A stretch of 64,000 nucleotides of DNA, taken from Candidatus Aminicenantota bacterium (GTDB taxonomy: Bacteria > Acidobacteriota > Aminicenantia > UBA2199). Position 1 is the first letter of the stretch. Every line of letters begins with the position of its first letter. The stretch spans positions 1 to 64,000 of the forward strand of contig JAPKZK010000066.1 in NCBI GenBank assembly GCA_026393835.1, given 5' to 3'. Shown here one piece after another: positions 47,004-55,429 of this stretch. The notes below the pieces were generated by a model. The model was not told the DNA's origin, made no database searches, and saw only the letters and a list, made by a program, of their open reading frames with translations. Both the position numbers and the translations under genes were made by a program.

Positions 47004-47276
47004 ATGTGGACTTTCAAAAAGAAAATCAAAAGGGTTTTAAAAAAAGATTTCAGTAATGAAACTTTTGATGAGATAAAATCCATTTTGAATAGTTACAATG
47101 CAAAAGTACTTAAAGAGGAGTTAGGGACTGTTGGTTTAATATCGTTTTATTCACTTAAATTTAAGATTGGAAAAGAAAAATTAATATTCTCATCTATATC
47201 CGATGAAGAAGGGATATCATTGATTGGGAAAGAAGAGCTTGTGAATGAAATAGCAAACCGCATTGAGAATTTCTAA
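47004..47276 (+). CDS. Putative immunity protein 4, small cytosolic
   Basis: 90 aa, ATG two bases after the CT 4 stop. No signal peptide or membrane segment; a Lys-rich N-terminus, then predicted helix-strand mix (FSNETFDEIKSILNSYNA, GLISFYSLKFKIG). AT-rich like the CT. No family recognised. Size, spacing and lack of export signal fit a cognate immunity protein that neutralises an intracellular toxin. Confidence 0.5.
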   Translation: MWTFKKKIKRVLKKDFSNETFDEIKSILNSYNAKVLKEELGTVGLISFYSLKFKIGKEKLIFSSISDEEGISLIGKEELVNEIANRIENF

Positions 47277-47529
47277 GAAATTAGAACTCCCCACCCGCCC
47301 GACCATTGAAAAGGAGGGTTAATCTCTCGATTACCTGGTAAACACCCTCCTGCTCGATGAGTGAAGTCGCGAACCTTCGGCCCTTTGGATAAAGAAGTCC
47401 ATAAACAAAAAACCATGCGGTTAAAGGTTAAAAGTTAAAAGAGAGGGCGATTTTTTTCATTCCGCTGCCAGGATACCAGTGGAAGACCAAAGTCCAATGT
47501 CTGAGTTCTGGGAAGGCGCCTTTTTTAAT
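47277..47529. other. Non-coding stretch with inverted and simple repeats
   Basis: No gene seen. GGAGGGT (47313-47319) pairs with ACCCTCC (47344-47350), giving a possible terminator-like stem after immunity gene 4. Near 47,420 the words GGTTAAAGGTTAAAAGTTAAAAG form a simple direct repeat. Confidence 0.4.
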
Positions 47530-48096
47530 AACAAAATTATTGTCCGGGTCAACAAAAAAATTGCCGGGGGATTCCAGGATACTTTCGGACGGATAAATTC
47601 ATTATTCGGGTCCATCGGGATATCATTCGGGATATCTTAAAGTTCCGTTGCGATCTTCCACGATTCATTCGCGGTATTCCGGAAACGTTTCATGGCCTTC
47701 CGGAATTCTTTCGGGGGCTTGCCGTAATCATTCGCGGTGGTCCGGCAATCGTTCGGGGTCACGTAGAATCTTTTCGGGGTCTTAAAAAAATCATTCTCGG
47801 TGTTCCAGGAATCTTTCGCGGTGGTCCGGCAACCTTTCGGGGGGTTCCGGAAAGTTGTCGGGGGGTCGCCGCAACCCGTCGGGGGGTTCCGGCAATCGTT
47901 CGGGGGGTCGCCGCAACCCGTCGGGGGGTCCCGGAAAGTTGTCGGGGGGTTCCGGCAATCGTTCTGGGGGTTCCGGAAAGTTGTCGGGGAGTTGCCGCAA
48001 CCTGTCGGGCGGTTGCAGAAATCATTCTGGGGGTTCCAGAATCTTTTCGGGGAGGTCTGGAAAGTTTTCCGGGGTGTTGGGAAAGTTTTGCGGGGG
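47530..48096. repeat. 21-nt tandem array B (27 units)
   Basis: Twenty-seven units of exactly 21 nt fit the loose pattern TTCCGGNAATCNTTCGGGG plus two bases. The most regular units lie at 47,824-48,012. Early units are A-rich and later ones G-rich, but the register never slips. The plus frame gives heptads like FRKVVGG, FRQSFGG and SPQPVGG. The array stops at 48096, exactly where Rhs-gene-like sequence begins. Confidence 0.88.
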
Positions 48097-48864
48097 GCCG
48101 TGGGCGGCTCCATCCACAAGGGATTTATAAAGGCGTTTGATATAAGCAGTCTTTCCGTCGTCAATGCCGTCGCGGACCTGGTTCAAATCAAAACCAAGGC
48201 CATCAGCGATCCTTTGGGTTGGGACCACAATTACAACAAGCATTTGGTGGAGATGTTGGGCGGCGATATTTTATATTACGATGGCACCGGCAGGCGGGAG
48301 CGTTATGAAGCAATCAAACAAAACAACATTATCAAAGCTTACAAAGCCCCGGCCGGATGGTTTACCGAGTTAAAGAAATGCGCGGACGGGTCCTTTACCC
48401 ATAAGTTCAGTGATGCTGTGGTGGAGTTTTTCCACGCTTACGGCAGTTTGGTTAAAATCCAGGACCGCAACCGCAACAAGATGGAATTTTTCTATGATAT
48501 GGGTGGGCAATTGACAGCGGTGATGGACACCATGGGCCGGTTGATCGAATTCGAGTATTACCCCTTTGAAATGGAACCGGATGAAACCGGGGAACCCAAC
48601 GGTCGTTTCAAAGTCACATCGGGGCGGTTAAAACAGATTACCGATTTCAGCGGTAGGCAGTTGAAATTTAATTATGATTCCCTAACCGGGGACCTTTTAG
48701 AAGCTGATTTTGGGGGCCGAATCACGCGGTACACATATAGTTCCGGCGCCGATATTCAACTGGCTCACAATCTCCGGACCGTAACCGATCCAAAGGAACA
48801 AAAAGCTTTAACCATTAATTACACTGAAACTGGTGATAAAGTATTAGGTTCTTTCTCATTTTGA
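48097..48864 (+). pseudogene. Chimeric relic of the giant Rhs gene
   Basis: 48097-48215 matches the LVIVD part of the giant Rhs gene near 27,197-27,325 (AVGGSIHKGFIKAFDISSL, DLVQIKTKAISDPLG). It then joins, at GGTTGGGACCACAATTAC, to the DUF6531/YD part near 28,963-29,593 (RLIEFEYYPFEMEPDETGE), and ends after KVLGSFSF. About 1.6 kb of the parent is missing at the junction, where short CTGGG/TTGGG words are shared. The array B frame reads straight into it (open frame from 47800), but there is no start or signal peptide belonging to the Rhs part. The piece is nearly identical in DNA to the giant gene, so the duplication is recent. Confidence 0.8.
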
Positions 48865-48974
48865 ATGGGTAACACATTTTTTGCTGATAGATCAATGCCT
48901 CGAGCCCCTATTCCAACCCTTAGAACTATTAATTGAATCCTTTAAGCGCCCGGGCCACCCCTTTTTTCTACTAT

Positions 48975-49358
48975 ATCAGCCGTCGAAGGTATTATATCAT
49001 CCCCCTAAGGAATGTAAATTTACATCTAAAAGGACCGATCTCAATCCTTACAGAGGTTAATTCGATTCCCAAAGGATCGGTAGCAGCCCTTTTAGGATCG
49101 ATATCATCCCTAAATATTTTTTTGGTAACTTTTTTGAGAGGCGACGCAGGGGCTTGAAGGTGTGAGATAATAGTAAGAAGGGGTGATACAATAGCAAAAA
49201 GGCTTGATACAGGACCTTTAAAGGGGTGAAGTCGGCGCTCCGAAAGGGAGAATAAGTGCAAAAAGAGTTGATCGCGCCCCTCAAAGGATCGATATAAGCT
49301 CGATAAGCGATGAAATGTAGGCAGGCAGGATGAATATATATGCCGGAAGGAGCGGCAT
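48975..49358. repeat. Degenerate ~21-nt array D
   Basis: Words such as AGGATCGATATCATCCC, AGGATCGGTAGCAGCCC, AAGGGGTGATACAATAG and AAGGATCGATATAAGC recur at 21-nt steps (e.g. 49031, 49052, 49073, 49094, and 49263, 49284, 49305, 49326, 49347), with a few one- to two-base slips near 49,199-49,263. The two copies of TATATCA near 48,975-49,000 are also 21 nt apart. No frame encodes a recognisable protein. Confidence 0.65.
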
Positions 49359-49422
49359 AAGGATTCAATGGGTAAAAATCAGACTATACAAAATTGGATT
49401 TACCCACTCAAAGTGAGAAAGA

Positions 49423-49674
49423 ACCAAAAAAATTGCCTGGGGTTTCCAGGATTCTTTCGGACGGATAAATTCATTATTCGGGACCATCGGGATATCATTC
49501 GGGATCTCTTAAAGTCACGTTGCGACCTGCCACGATTCATTCGCGGTGTTCCGGAAAATTTTCATGGGCCTCCGGAATTCTCTCGGGGGCTTCCGGCGAC
49601 CTTTCGGGGTGGTCCGGCAATCGTTCGGGGGGTTGCAGAAAGTTTTGCGGGGTATGGAAAGTAGCTTCCCAGGA
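49423..49674. repeat. 21-nt tandem array B' (about 12 units), copy of array B
   Basis: The ten units from 49423 to 49632 match, unit by unit and in the same order, the units from 47551 to 47760 of array B. The following unit TTGCAGAAAGTTTTGCGGGG looks like a fusion of two late units of array B. It is thus a duplicated array with an internal contraction. It also ends just before an Rhs-like fragment. Confidence 0.85.
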
Positions 49675-49680
49675 TGTAGG

Positions 49681-49785
49681 AGGGGCGCAGGTTCACTTTA
49701 CCCCTGGGGAATCGACCGCATCAGTGACGGACTGCTCCTTTCTGCCGCTTACCCGGAAGGGAATTCGGCGACCTACACATAGCCC
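49681..49785 (+). pseudogene. Small frameshifted Rhs/YD relic
   Basis: GAQVHFTPGESTASV and then, in another frame, SDGLLLSAAYPEGNSATYT correspond to 29,605-29,800 of the giant Rhs gene (GSTTQFTAGDTTASV ... NDGLLLSGAYPEGNSVTY). About 100 nt are missing between two GACGG words, and a stop follows. It continues the parent order from the relic ending at 48864, so arrays D and B' lie inside what was once one Rhs copy. Confidence 0.7.
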
Positions 49786-49872
49786 GGACGAGCCGGAACC
49801 AAAAAAAGAGGAGTTGTACTGAAATATAATTTTATGTTAAAATGGTATCTTAAATTTCAGGAGTTACCCAAT

Positions 49873-51045
49873 ATGGAAGAGATACTCAAGACAAACGAGC
49901 CATTGGAAGAACAATTGGCCCAGGGCCGGAAAATGGAAACCCTCGGCATCCTGGCCAGCGGCATTGCCCATGATTTTAAAAATATCCTTACGATTATTAT
50001 CGGTTTCGCTGAACTGGCCCTGGATGATCATACCAACCTGCCTAAAGTAAAACGCCACCTGGGTGAAGTACTGGAAGCCTCGTATCGGGCCAAAGACCTG
50101 GCCCAGCAAATCCTCTCTTTCAGCAGGAGCGGCGATAAAGAAAAACGCCCGGTAAAGGTAAACCCCATGGTAAAAGAGGTTCTTAAACTGATCCGCGCTT
50201 CCTTACCCCCCACTATTGAAATTCACCAGGATATCAGCGATACGGTGTATGAAATCTACGCCGATCCGACCCAATTGCACCAGGTATTAATGAACCTCTG
50301 CACCAATGCCGGCCACGCTATGAAAGAGAAAGGCGGCGTACTGGAAGTGACGCTGTCGGACTTGAATCGCGACCTGGCCGCCATCTCCGAAGAAAATCCG
50401 GCGCCTTCCCCTTATTTGAGATTAACGGTGAGCGATACCGGCCACGGTATGACCCCGGAGGTAATACAACATATCTTCGACCCTTTTTTCACTACTAAAA
50501 TAGACGGCGAAGGCACGGGCCTGGGGCTTTCTATCGTCCAGGGCATCGTCAAAAACCTCGACGGCGAAATCACCGTGGAAAGCCAACCGGGAAAAGGTTC
50601 TTACTTTCATGTGTTTCTCCCTCTTCTCGAAAATACCGCGGCGCCAAAAGAAAAAACCACGGCTGCGGTCCCCCATGGAAACGAACGTATTCTCCTGGTG
50701 GATGACGAAGCGGCCCTGGTCAATATGGGCCGCAAGATGTTGGAAAAATTGGGCTATGTGGTGACGCCCTGCACCGCCGGCCTCGAAGCCCTGCAAGCCT
50801 TTTGCCATGATCCGGCCTCCTTCGACCTGGTTATTACCGACCTTACCATGCGGGATATGGACGGGAAACAATTGATCCGGGAACTTTCCCGCAAGAAACC
50901 AGGCGTCCCCATTATTCTCTGTACCGGGTATACCCAGGATATCTACCGGGAAGATTTCAGCGGCCTGGATTTAGACGCCTTCATCCTGAAACCTTATAAT
51001 AAGGCGGAAATCGCCAGGGTGGTCCGAAGAGTACTGGATCAGTGA
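49873..51045 (+). CDS. Hybrid histidine kinase with C-terminal receiver, no sensor domain
   Basis: 390 aa from ATG 49873, which has CAGGAG (49858-49863) nine bases upstream; ATG 49834 has no suitable site. HisKA dimerisation domain with the phospho-acceptor His33 in GIAHDFKN; HATPase_c with N box NLCTNAGHAM, DTGHGM, IFDPFFTTK and GEGTGLGLS; receiver domain (about 268-390) with LLVDDE, acceptor Asp in VITDLTM, CTGYT and the Lys of ILKPY. The start resembles the linker that usually follows a PAS domain (LEEQLAQGRKMETLG), so a sensor has probably been lost, perhaps when the Rhs relic arrived directly upstream. A cytosolic sensor-less kinase acting with a partner is the alternative. Its end overlaps the convergent DUF362 gene by seven bases. 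Confidence 0.88.
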   Translation: MEEILKTNEPLEEQLAQGRKMETLGILASGIAHDFKNILTIIIGFAELALDDHTNLPKVKRHLGEVLEASYRAKDLAQQILSFSRSGDKEKRPVKVNPMVKEVLKLIRASLPPTIEIHQDISDTVYEIYADPTQLHQVLMNLCTNAGHAMKEKGGVLEVTLSDLNRDLAAISEENPAPSPYLRLTVSDTGHGMTPEVIQHIFDPFFTTKIDGEGTGLGLSIVQGIVKNLDGEITVESQPGKGSYFHVFLPLLENTAAPKEKTTAAVPHGNERILLVDDEAALVNMGRKMLEKLGYVVTPCTAGLEALQAFCHDPASFDLVITDLTMRDMDGKQLIRELSRKKPGVPIILCTGYTQDIYREDFSGLDLDAFILKPYNKAEIARVVRRVLDQ

Positions 51046-52187
51046 ATTAATCTTCCCAGCAAAGGGATTTTAATGGCGATGGCCTTTTCCGGACAGATTT
51101 CCTGGCAGCAGTAACAACGGATACACCGTTTATAATCGTATACCGGTTTTTGATCTTTGTTTCCCGCCGGACGGCCGACTGCTTTGGGCGCGACCGGGCA
51201 CATCTGCACACAGTTGCCGCAGTTGACACAACGTTCATAATTAATCACCGGCCGCGGGGAGATACGGTTTTTTAAGAAGGTGGGAAAAGAACGGGCGGAA
51301 GCGAATCGCTCCGGCGGTCGACGCACTACCCGGAAATTTTTGTTAATCAACGGTTCGATATCATCGCCGATGATTTGGATTTCATCGGGTTTATAGACGC
51401 CCAACCCCGACTCTTCCCCGAACTTCATGGTGGGTACAAATTCGGGGTCCAGGTCGATCAACCGGCAAAACACGGCATCCAGGGCCACGGGATCAATGGA
51501 AAACAATAACACCTTCATGGCCGACGGTTCACCGCCCCTGGGGCCGTTGCCTTCCATGGCCGCGATGCCGTCCATGATAAAGAGGCGGAGACGCGGTTTC
51601 AAATAATTGTTGATATCCACCAATACCCGGGAAAAGTCGTAAACATCCGGCATTTTAACGTGAAACTCGGCTTTTTGCAGGCCCGGTAAACAACCGAATT
51701 GATTTTTCACCGCGCCGGTGATACGCGTAAACCCATGGGTTTTCATTTTAGCGATGCTGATAATGCCGTCGGCCCCCAGCGCCCCGGCCGCCAACCGCAA
51801 CTGCTTTGCCAGCAGCGCCCCGGGGAAGGAGACGGGAACGATGGTGCGAAAATCCGCCGGGCGGATGCCGAGACTATCGGCCACTTCTTTAATACCCGCC
51901 TGCCGGGCCACCCGTTCCAGGCTCCCCATGCCCGATGAATCGCCGTAATACATATCGGCGCCCGCGGCCTTAAATATCTCGGCCACTGCCTGGAAAACGG
52001 TGGGGTAGGGGGTCACTAATTTATCCGGGCGATCCCCGGCCAACAGGTTGGGTTTTAACAGGATTTTTTCATGCGCTTGCGCAAATGCGGAAATCCCTCC
52101 CAACAATCCGATTCCCCTTGTTACGGCGCTGCGTACATTTTCGATCTCGTAATTTTCACAGCGGATAACTGCTACTGTCGCTTTCAT
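51039..52187 (-). CDS. DUF362 protein with two C-terminal 4Fe-4S clusters
   Basis: 382 aa. The DUF362 domain (about 1-300) shows KILLKPNLL, GDSSGMGSL, KMKTHGFTRITGAVKNQFG and DGIAAMEGNGP. Two ferredoxin motifs of CxxCxxCxxxCP type follow at 320-331 and 355-366. DUF362/ferredoxin fusions are widespread in anaerobes and thought to be redox proteins; no substrate can be named. It is the last gene of the minus-strand hslVU cluster, 12 nt after the lipoprotein gene, and converges with the kinase gene. Confidence 0.88.
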   Translation of the reverse strand: MKATVAVIRCENYEIENVRSAVTRGIGLLGGISAFAQAHEKILLKPNLLAGDRPDKLVTPYPTVFQAVAEIFKAAGADMYYGDSSGMGSLERVARQAGIKEVADSLGIRPADFRTIVPVSFPGALLAKQLRLAAGALGADGIISIAKMKTHGFTRITGAVKNQFGCLPGLQKAEFHVKMPDVYDFSRVLVDINNYLKPRLRLFIMDGIAAMEGNGPRGGEPSAMKVLLFSIDPVALDAVFCRLIDLDPEFVPTMKFGEESGLGVYKPDEIQIIGDDIEPLINKNFRVVRRPPERFASARSFPTFLKNRISPRPVINYERCVNCGNCVQMCPVAPKAVGRPAGNKDQKPVYDYKRCIRCYCCQEICPEKAIAIKIPLLGRLIH

Positions 52188-52199
52188 TTATTTTAGTTC

Positions 52200-53294
52200 T
52201 TAAAATTCTTCTTTTGCCGCAGTGGAGTATTGGCTTTCGTTTCCCTTATTATCGACGGCCGTGACCACGTAGAAATAAAGGGTTCCTTTTTTTACGTCTT
52301 TGTCTTTGTATTGGTTGCCCGTTACTTGATCGGCAAGCAAGGTGAATTCGCCCTCTTCCGTGGATTTCCTGTAGATGCGGTAATGGGAGAGGTCGCTGTC
52401 TCCCGGCGCTTTCCAGGTTAAAAACAGGTGGTCCCCCCCTTTGAAGCTTACCAGGTTGGCGGGAATCTCCGGCGGGTAAATATCGCTGACGGCAACCGAA
52501 GCAATCGGGGAAGGGCCGCTTTCGATATCGTTGGCGGTCATGGTGGAAACATAATATTGGTATTCGCCGTCCCTGCCGGTGTCGCCGTCCGCGAAATATT
52601 CGTTCAAGACCGGGTTATAATTGATTTTCCGGAACAACTCCCCTGCCGTCTTAGCGGCGTCATCCGAACTGGGGGCGGGGGGCTTTATGCGCCTGGAAAT
52701 TTTATAACCCGCGATGTTGGCGATGGGCATGCCGGATACATCGGACTGGGGTTTGCTCCATTTGAGTTTGATCAGTTTATTTTCCCTGGTTATTTGCAGG
52801 TCATCGATGGGTTTTACCGGGGTTTGAGCGACCATGGCCGCCAGGCCGCTGAGGGGAGATTTTTTCTTCCCGTAGAGATAGCGTAAACCGAAGAAATGAG
52901 ACTTCGCATTCAAATCCTGTATTTTAAAAGGGATTTCGACAGAAAATGTCAACGGCGATTGGGCGGATAGGACTGACAGCGAAGCTATTTCCGCTTTTTC
53001 CAGTTTGCGCAGCAGGGTGGATTTTTTTAAAAACTTTCCGACCGGGATATCTTTTCCCGAATAATAAATTTCGACCCGGGTAATTTTTTCTATTTCCAGG
53101 TTTGTTTTATCATCCGATAATTTTTTTGGGAAATCCCACTGCAGCCTGATATTCGCTCCCACCTGCGAAAGCGCGAGATTTTCGCAGACCAGGGGGAGTA
53201 TTTCAGGTTCCAGTTTCAGCGGTCCTTTTTTCCCGCAGTTCACTGAGAGAACCAGCATAACGGTTATTAATACCGGGATAAATTTTTTATCCAT
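52200..53294 (-). CDS. Lipoprotein with fibronectin type III domains
   Basis: 364 aa. The signal peptide MDKKFIPVLITVMLVLSVNC ends at Cys20, and the mature start CGKKGPLKLEP resembles the LptM-type CGxKGPL motif of small outer-membrane lipoproteins. The rest is beta-rich with at least two Fn3-like domains (about 145-245 and 265-355; IKLKWSKPQ, YYVSTMTANDIESGPSP, DLSHYRIYRKS, YFYVVTAVDNKGNES). It is 13 nt after hslU, so probably in the same transcript. Function is unknown; an envelope binding or scaffolding role is likely from the domains only. Confidence 0.8.
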   Translation of the reverse strand: MDKKFIPVLITVMLVLSVNCGKKGPLKLEPEILPLVCENLALSQVGANIRLQWDFPKKLSDDKTNLEIEKITRVEIYYSGKDIPVGKFLKKSTLLRKLEKAEIASLSVLSAQSPLTFSVEIPFKIQDLNAKSHFFGLRYLYGKKKSPLSGLAAMVAQTPVKPIDDLQITRENKLIKLKWSKPQSDVSGMPIANIAGYKISRRIKPPAPSSDDAAKTAGELFRKINYNPVLNEYFADGDTGRDGEYQYYVSTMTANDIESGPSPIASVAVSDIYPPEIPANLVSFKGGDHLFLTWKAPGDSDLSHYRIYRKSTEEGEFTLLADQVTGNQYKDKDVKKGTLYFYVVTAVDNKGNESQYSTAAKEEF

Positions 53295-53307
53295 TTATAT
53301 CCTCATA

Positions 53308-54693
53308 TTATAAAATATATTTGCTCAGGTCCGTATCTTGAGCGATATCGGCCACTTTTCCGCGGACAAAGTTTTTATCGATGGTAATTTTTTTTGTTTT
53401 CATGTCGGTGGCTTCGAAAGAGATATCTTCGATGACTTTTTCCATGATGGTATACAGCCTTCGGGCGCCGATATTTTCAGAAGACGAATTCAATTGGACG
53501 GAGAAACACGCCACTTCTTCGATGGCATCTTCCGTATAGGTCAAATCCAGTCCTTCGGTGCCCAGCAGTGCCCGGTATTGTTTTACCAGGGCATTTTTGG
53601 GTTCCGTCAGGATTCTTACGAAATCATCCTTACTCAGGGAATCCAATTCCACCCGGATGGGGAAGCGTCCTTGCAGTTCCGGTATCAGGTCCGACGGTTT
53701 GGAGACATGGAAAGCGCCGGCGCCGATAAATAAAATATGGTCGGTTTTAACCATGCCGTACTTAGTATTGACCGTGGTGCCTTCGATAATGGGCAGGAGG
53801 TCTCTTTGTACGCCTTCCCTTGAGACCATGGGGCCGCTGCCGCCGGTTTCCCTGCCGGCAATCTTGTCGACTTCATCCAGGAACACGATGCCCATTTGTT
53901 CGGTTCTTTGGATGGCGGTTCCCGATACCTGGTCCATATCCAGGAGGCGGGTTTGTTCTTCTTTGACCAGGTATTCCATGGCTTCATCCACGGCCATTTT
54001 TCTTTTTTTCGGTTTGCCGCCGAACATATTGGGCATCATTTCGCTGATGCTGATGCCGATTTCTTCGACGCCGGAGGAGGAGAAAATTTCAAAAGGGGCC
54101 ATTTGGGCGGATTTAACTTCCAGTTCGATGAATTTATCATTTAGTTTGCCTTCCCTGAGTTTTTTTCTCAGTTTTTCTTTGGTTTCGGCGAAACGGTCTT
54201 CTTCGGCGGCTTCCGGGTCCGAGGCCGAGCTTTTGGCTTTTTTAGGGACCGGCAGCAGGAGTTCCAGTATTCGTTCTTCGGCGTTTCTTTGGGCTTTTTC
54301 CAAATTGCCGTCCATTTTTTCTGCTTTGACCAGGTCGATGGCGATGCGGACCAGGTCGCGGACAATGGATTCCACGTCTCTGCCCACATAGCCTACTTCG
54401 GTAAATTTGGACGCTTCGACCTTAATAAAAGGGGAGCCGGCCAGTTTGGCCAGTCGTCTGGCGATTTCCGTTTTGCCGACGCCGGTGGGGCCGATCATTA
54501 AGATATTTTTAGGGATAATATCATCCGCCACTTCTTTAGGCAGTTGTTGGCGGCGGTACCTGTTGCGCAGGGCGATGGCCACCGATTTTTTGGCTTTTTG
54601 CTGTCCGATGATATAGTTGTCCAGTTCTTTTACGATTTCTTTGGGGGTTAAGCTGATTTCTTCTTTTTTAGTTTGATCTTTTTCCTTTTTCAT
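53308..54693 (-). CDS. hslU: ATP-dependent protease ATPase subunit HslU
   Basis: 461 aa AAA+ unfoldase (E. coli 443 aa). Walker A GPTGVGKT at 68-75, pore loop GYVG at 100-103, Walker B ending FLDEVDKIA, and the C-terminus ending in KYIL typical for docking into HslV. A charged I-domain insertion lies between. It unfolds proteins and feeds them to HslV in the cytoplasm. The start overlaps the hslV stop by one base (TAATG on the minus strand), so translation is coupled. Confidence 0.97.
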   Translation of the reverse strand: MKKEKDQTKKEEISLTPKEIVKELDNYIIGQQKAKKSVAIALRNRYRRQQLPKEVADDIIPKNILMIGPTGVGKTEIARRLAKLAGSPFIKVEASKFTEVGYVGRDVESIVRDLVRIAIDLVKAEKMDGNLEKAQRNAEERILELLLPVPKKAKSSASDPEAAEEDRFAETKEKLRKKLREGKLNDKFIELEVKSAQMAPFEIFSSSGVEEIGISISEMMPNMFGGKPKKRKMAVDEAMEYLVKEEQTRLLDMDQVSGTAIQRTEQMGIVFLDEVDKIAGRETGGSGPMVSREGVQRDLLPIIEGTTVNTKYGMVKTDHILFIGAGAFHVSKPSDLIPELQGRFPIRVELDSLSKDDFVRILTEPKNALVKQYRALLGTEGLDLTYTEDAIEEVACFSVQLNSSSENIGARRLYTIMEKVIEDISFEATDMKTKKITIDKNFVRGKVADIAQDTDLSKYIL

Positions 54694-55244
54694 TAAAGTA
54701 CCTCGATTGAAAAGTGTTTATTGGTATAGATACAAATATCCGCGGCTATTTCCAGGGCTTTTTCGACGATGGATTTGGCGTCCAGGTCGGAGTAGCGTTT
54801 AAGGGCCATGGCGGCGGCCTGGGCGAAAGGGCCGCCCGAACCGATGGCCAGTATATCTTCATCCGGTTCGATCACATCGCCGGAGCCGGATAGGATAAAT
54901 AGTTTTTCTTCGTTGGCCACGATCAGCATGGCTTCCAGGCGTCTGAGGATTTTATCGGTGCGCCATTCTTTGGAGAGTTCGATGGCGGCCCTGGAGATAT
55001 TGCCGTTGTACTCTTCCAGTTTTCCTTCGAATCGCTGGAACAGGGAAAATGCATCCGATGTGGAACCGGCGAAACCGGCCAGGACTTTATTATTGTAGAG
55101 GCGGCGGAGTTTCCGGGCGCCGTGTTTCAACGCCGTATTGCCCAGGGTAACCTGGCCATCCGCCCCGATGGCCACGGAGTTTTTGTGTCTGACGCATAAG
55201 ACGGTGGTGCTTAGAATCTTATTTTTTGTGTTTTTCATTTTCAT
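54693..55244 (-). CDS. hslV: ATP-dependent protease proteolytic subunit HslV
   Basis: 183 aa. The catalytic N-terminal threonine would be Thr13 in [10 protein letters not shown] after removal of a 12-residue propeptide, longer than the single Met removed in E. coli. GADGQVTLG and the strand-helix pattern of proteasome beta-type subunits are intact. It forms the double-ring peptidase that works with HslU. First gene of hslV-hslU-lipoprotein-DUF362. A strong promoter lies so close that the mRNA may have almost no leader. Confidence 0.97.
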   Translation of the reverse strand: MKMKNTKNKILSTTVLCVRHKNSVAIGADGQVTLGNTALKHGARKLRRLYNNKVLAGFAGSTSDAFSLFQRFEGKLEEYNGNISRAAIELSKEWRTDKILRRLEAMLIVANEEKLFILSGSGDVIEPDEDILAIGSGGPFAQAAAMALKRYSDLDAKSIVEKALEIAADICIYTNKHFSIEVL

Positions 55245-55251
55245 AGGATTA

Positions 55252-55280
55252 ATTGTATATTTTTTTTAGCTAATAGTCAA
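55252..55280 (-). promoter_or_regulatory. Sigma70-type promoter for hslV
   Basis: On the minus strand TTGACT (55275-55280) and TACAAT (55252-55257) are 17 bases apart. The expected transcription start is near 55,245, next to the ATG at 55244. No Shine-Dalgarno sequence is seen. Confidence 0.65.
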
Positions 55281-55356
55281 ATGGAAGTTCGTTCGTAACC
55301 CCCCGTATTATAAACCAGGGGAATATGCAAACCTTTTTCCGCGGGGCCTGCCCCAA

Positions 55357-55385
55357 TTGAAATTTTTTTCCCCGGATAATATAAT
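55357..55385 (+). promoter_or_regulatory. Sigma70-type promoter for the gene at 55430
   Basis: TTGAAA (55357-55362) and TATAAT (55380-55385) are 17 bases apart. A second TATAAT occurs at 55396-55401. A ~40-nt leader with GGAGG follows. Confidence 0.65.
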
Positions 55386-55429
55386 GGTTCGATAATATAA
55401 TAGCCAAAAAATGTACAACGGAGGAAAAA

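Noticed and set aside
47637..48164. Minus-strand Pro-rich heptad protein (PPTTFRN)
   Set aside because: Open only because of array B; it runs into the antisense of an Rhs relic and has no export or start signals.
53558..54391. 277-aa plus-strand gene opposite hslU
   Set aside because: Antisense shadow of a strongly conserved hslU; Ser-rich low-complexity translation.
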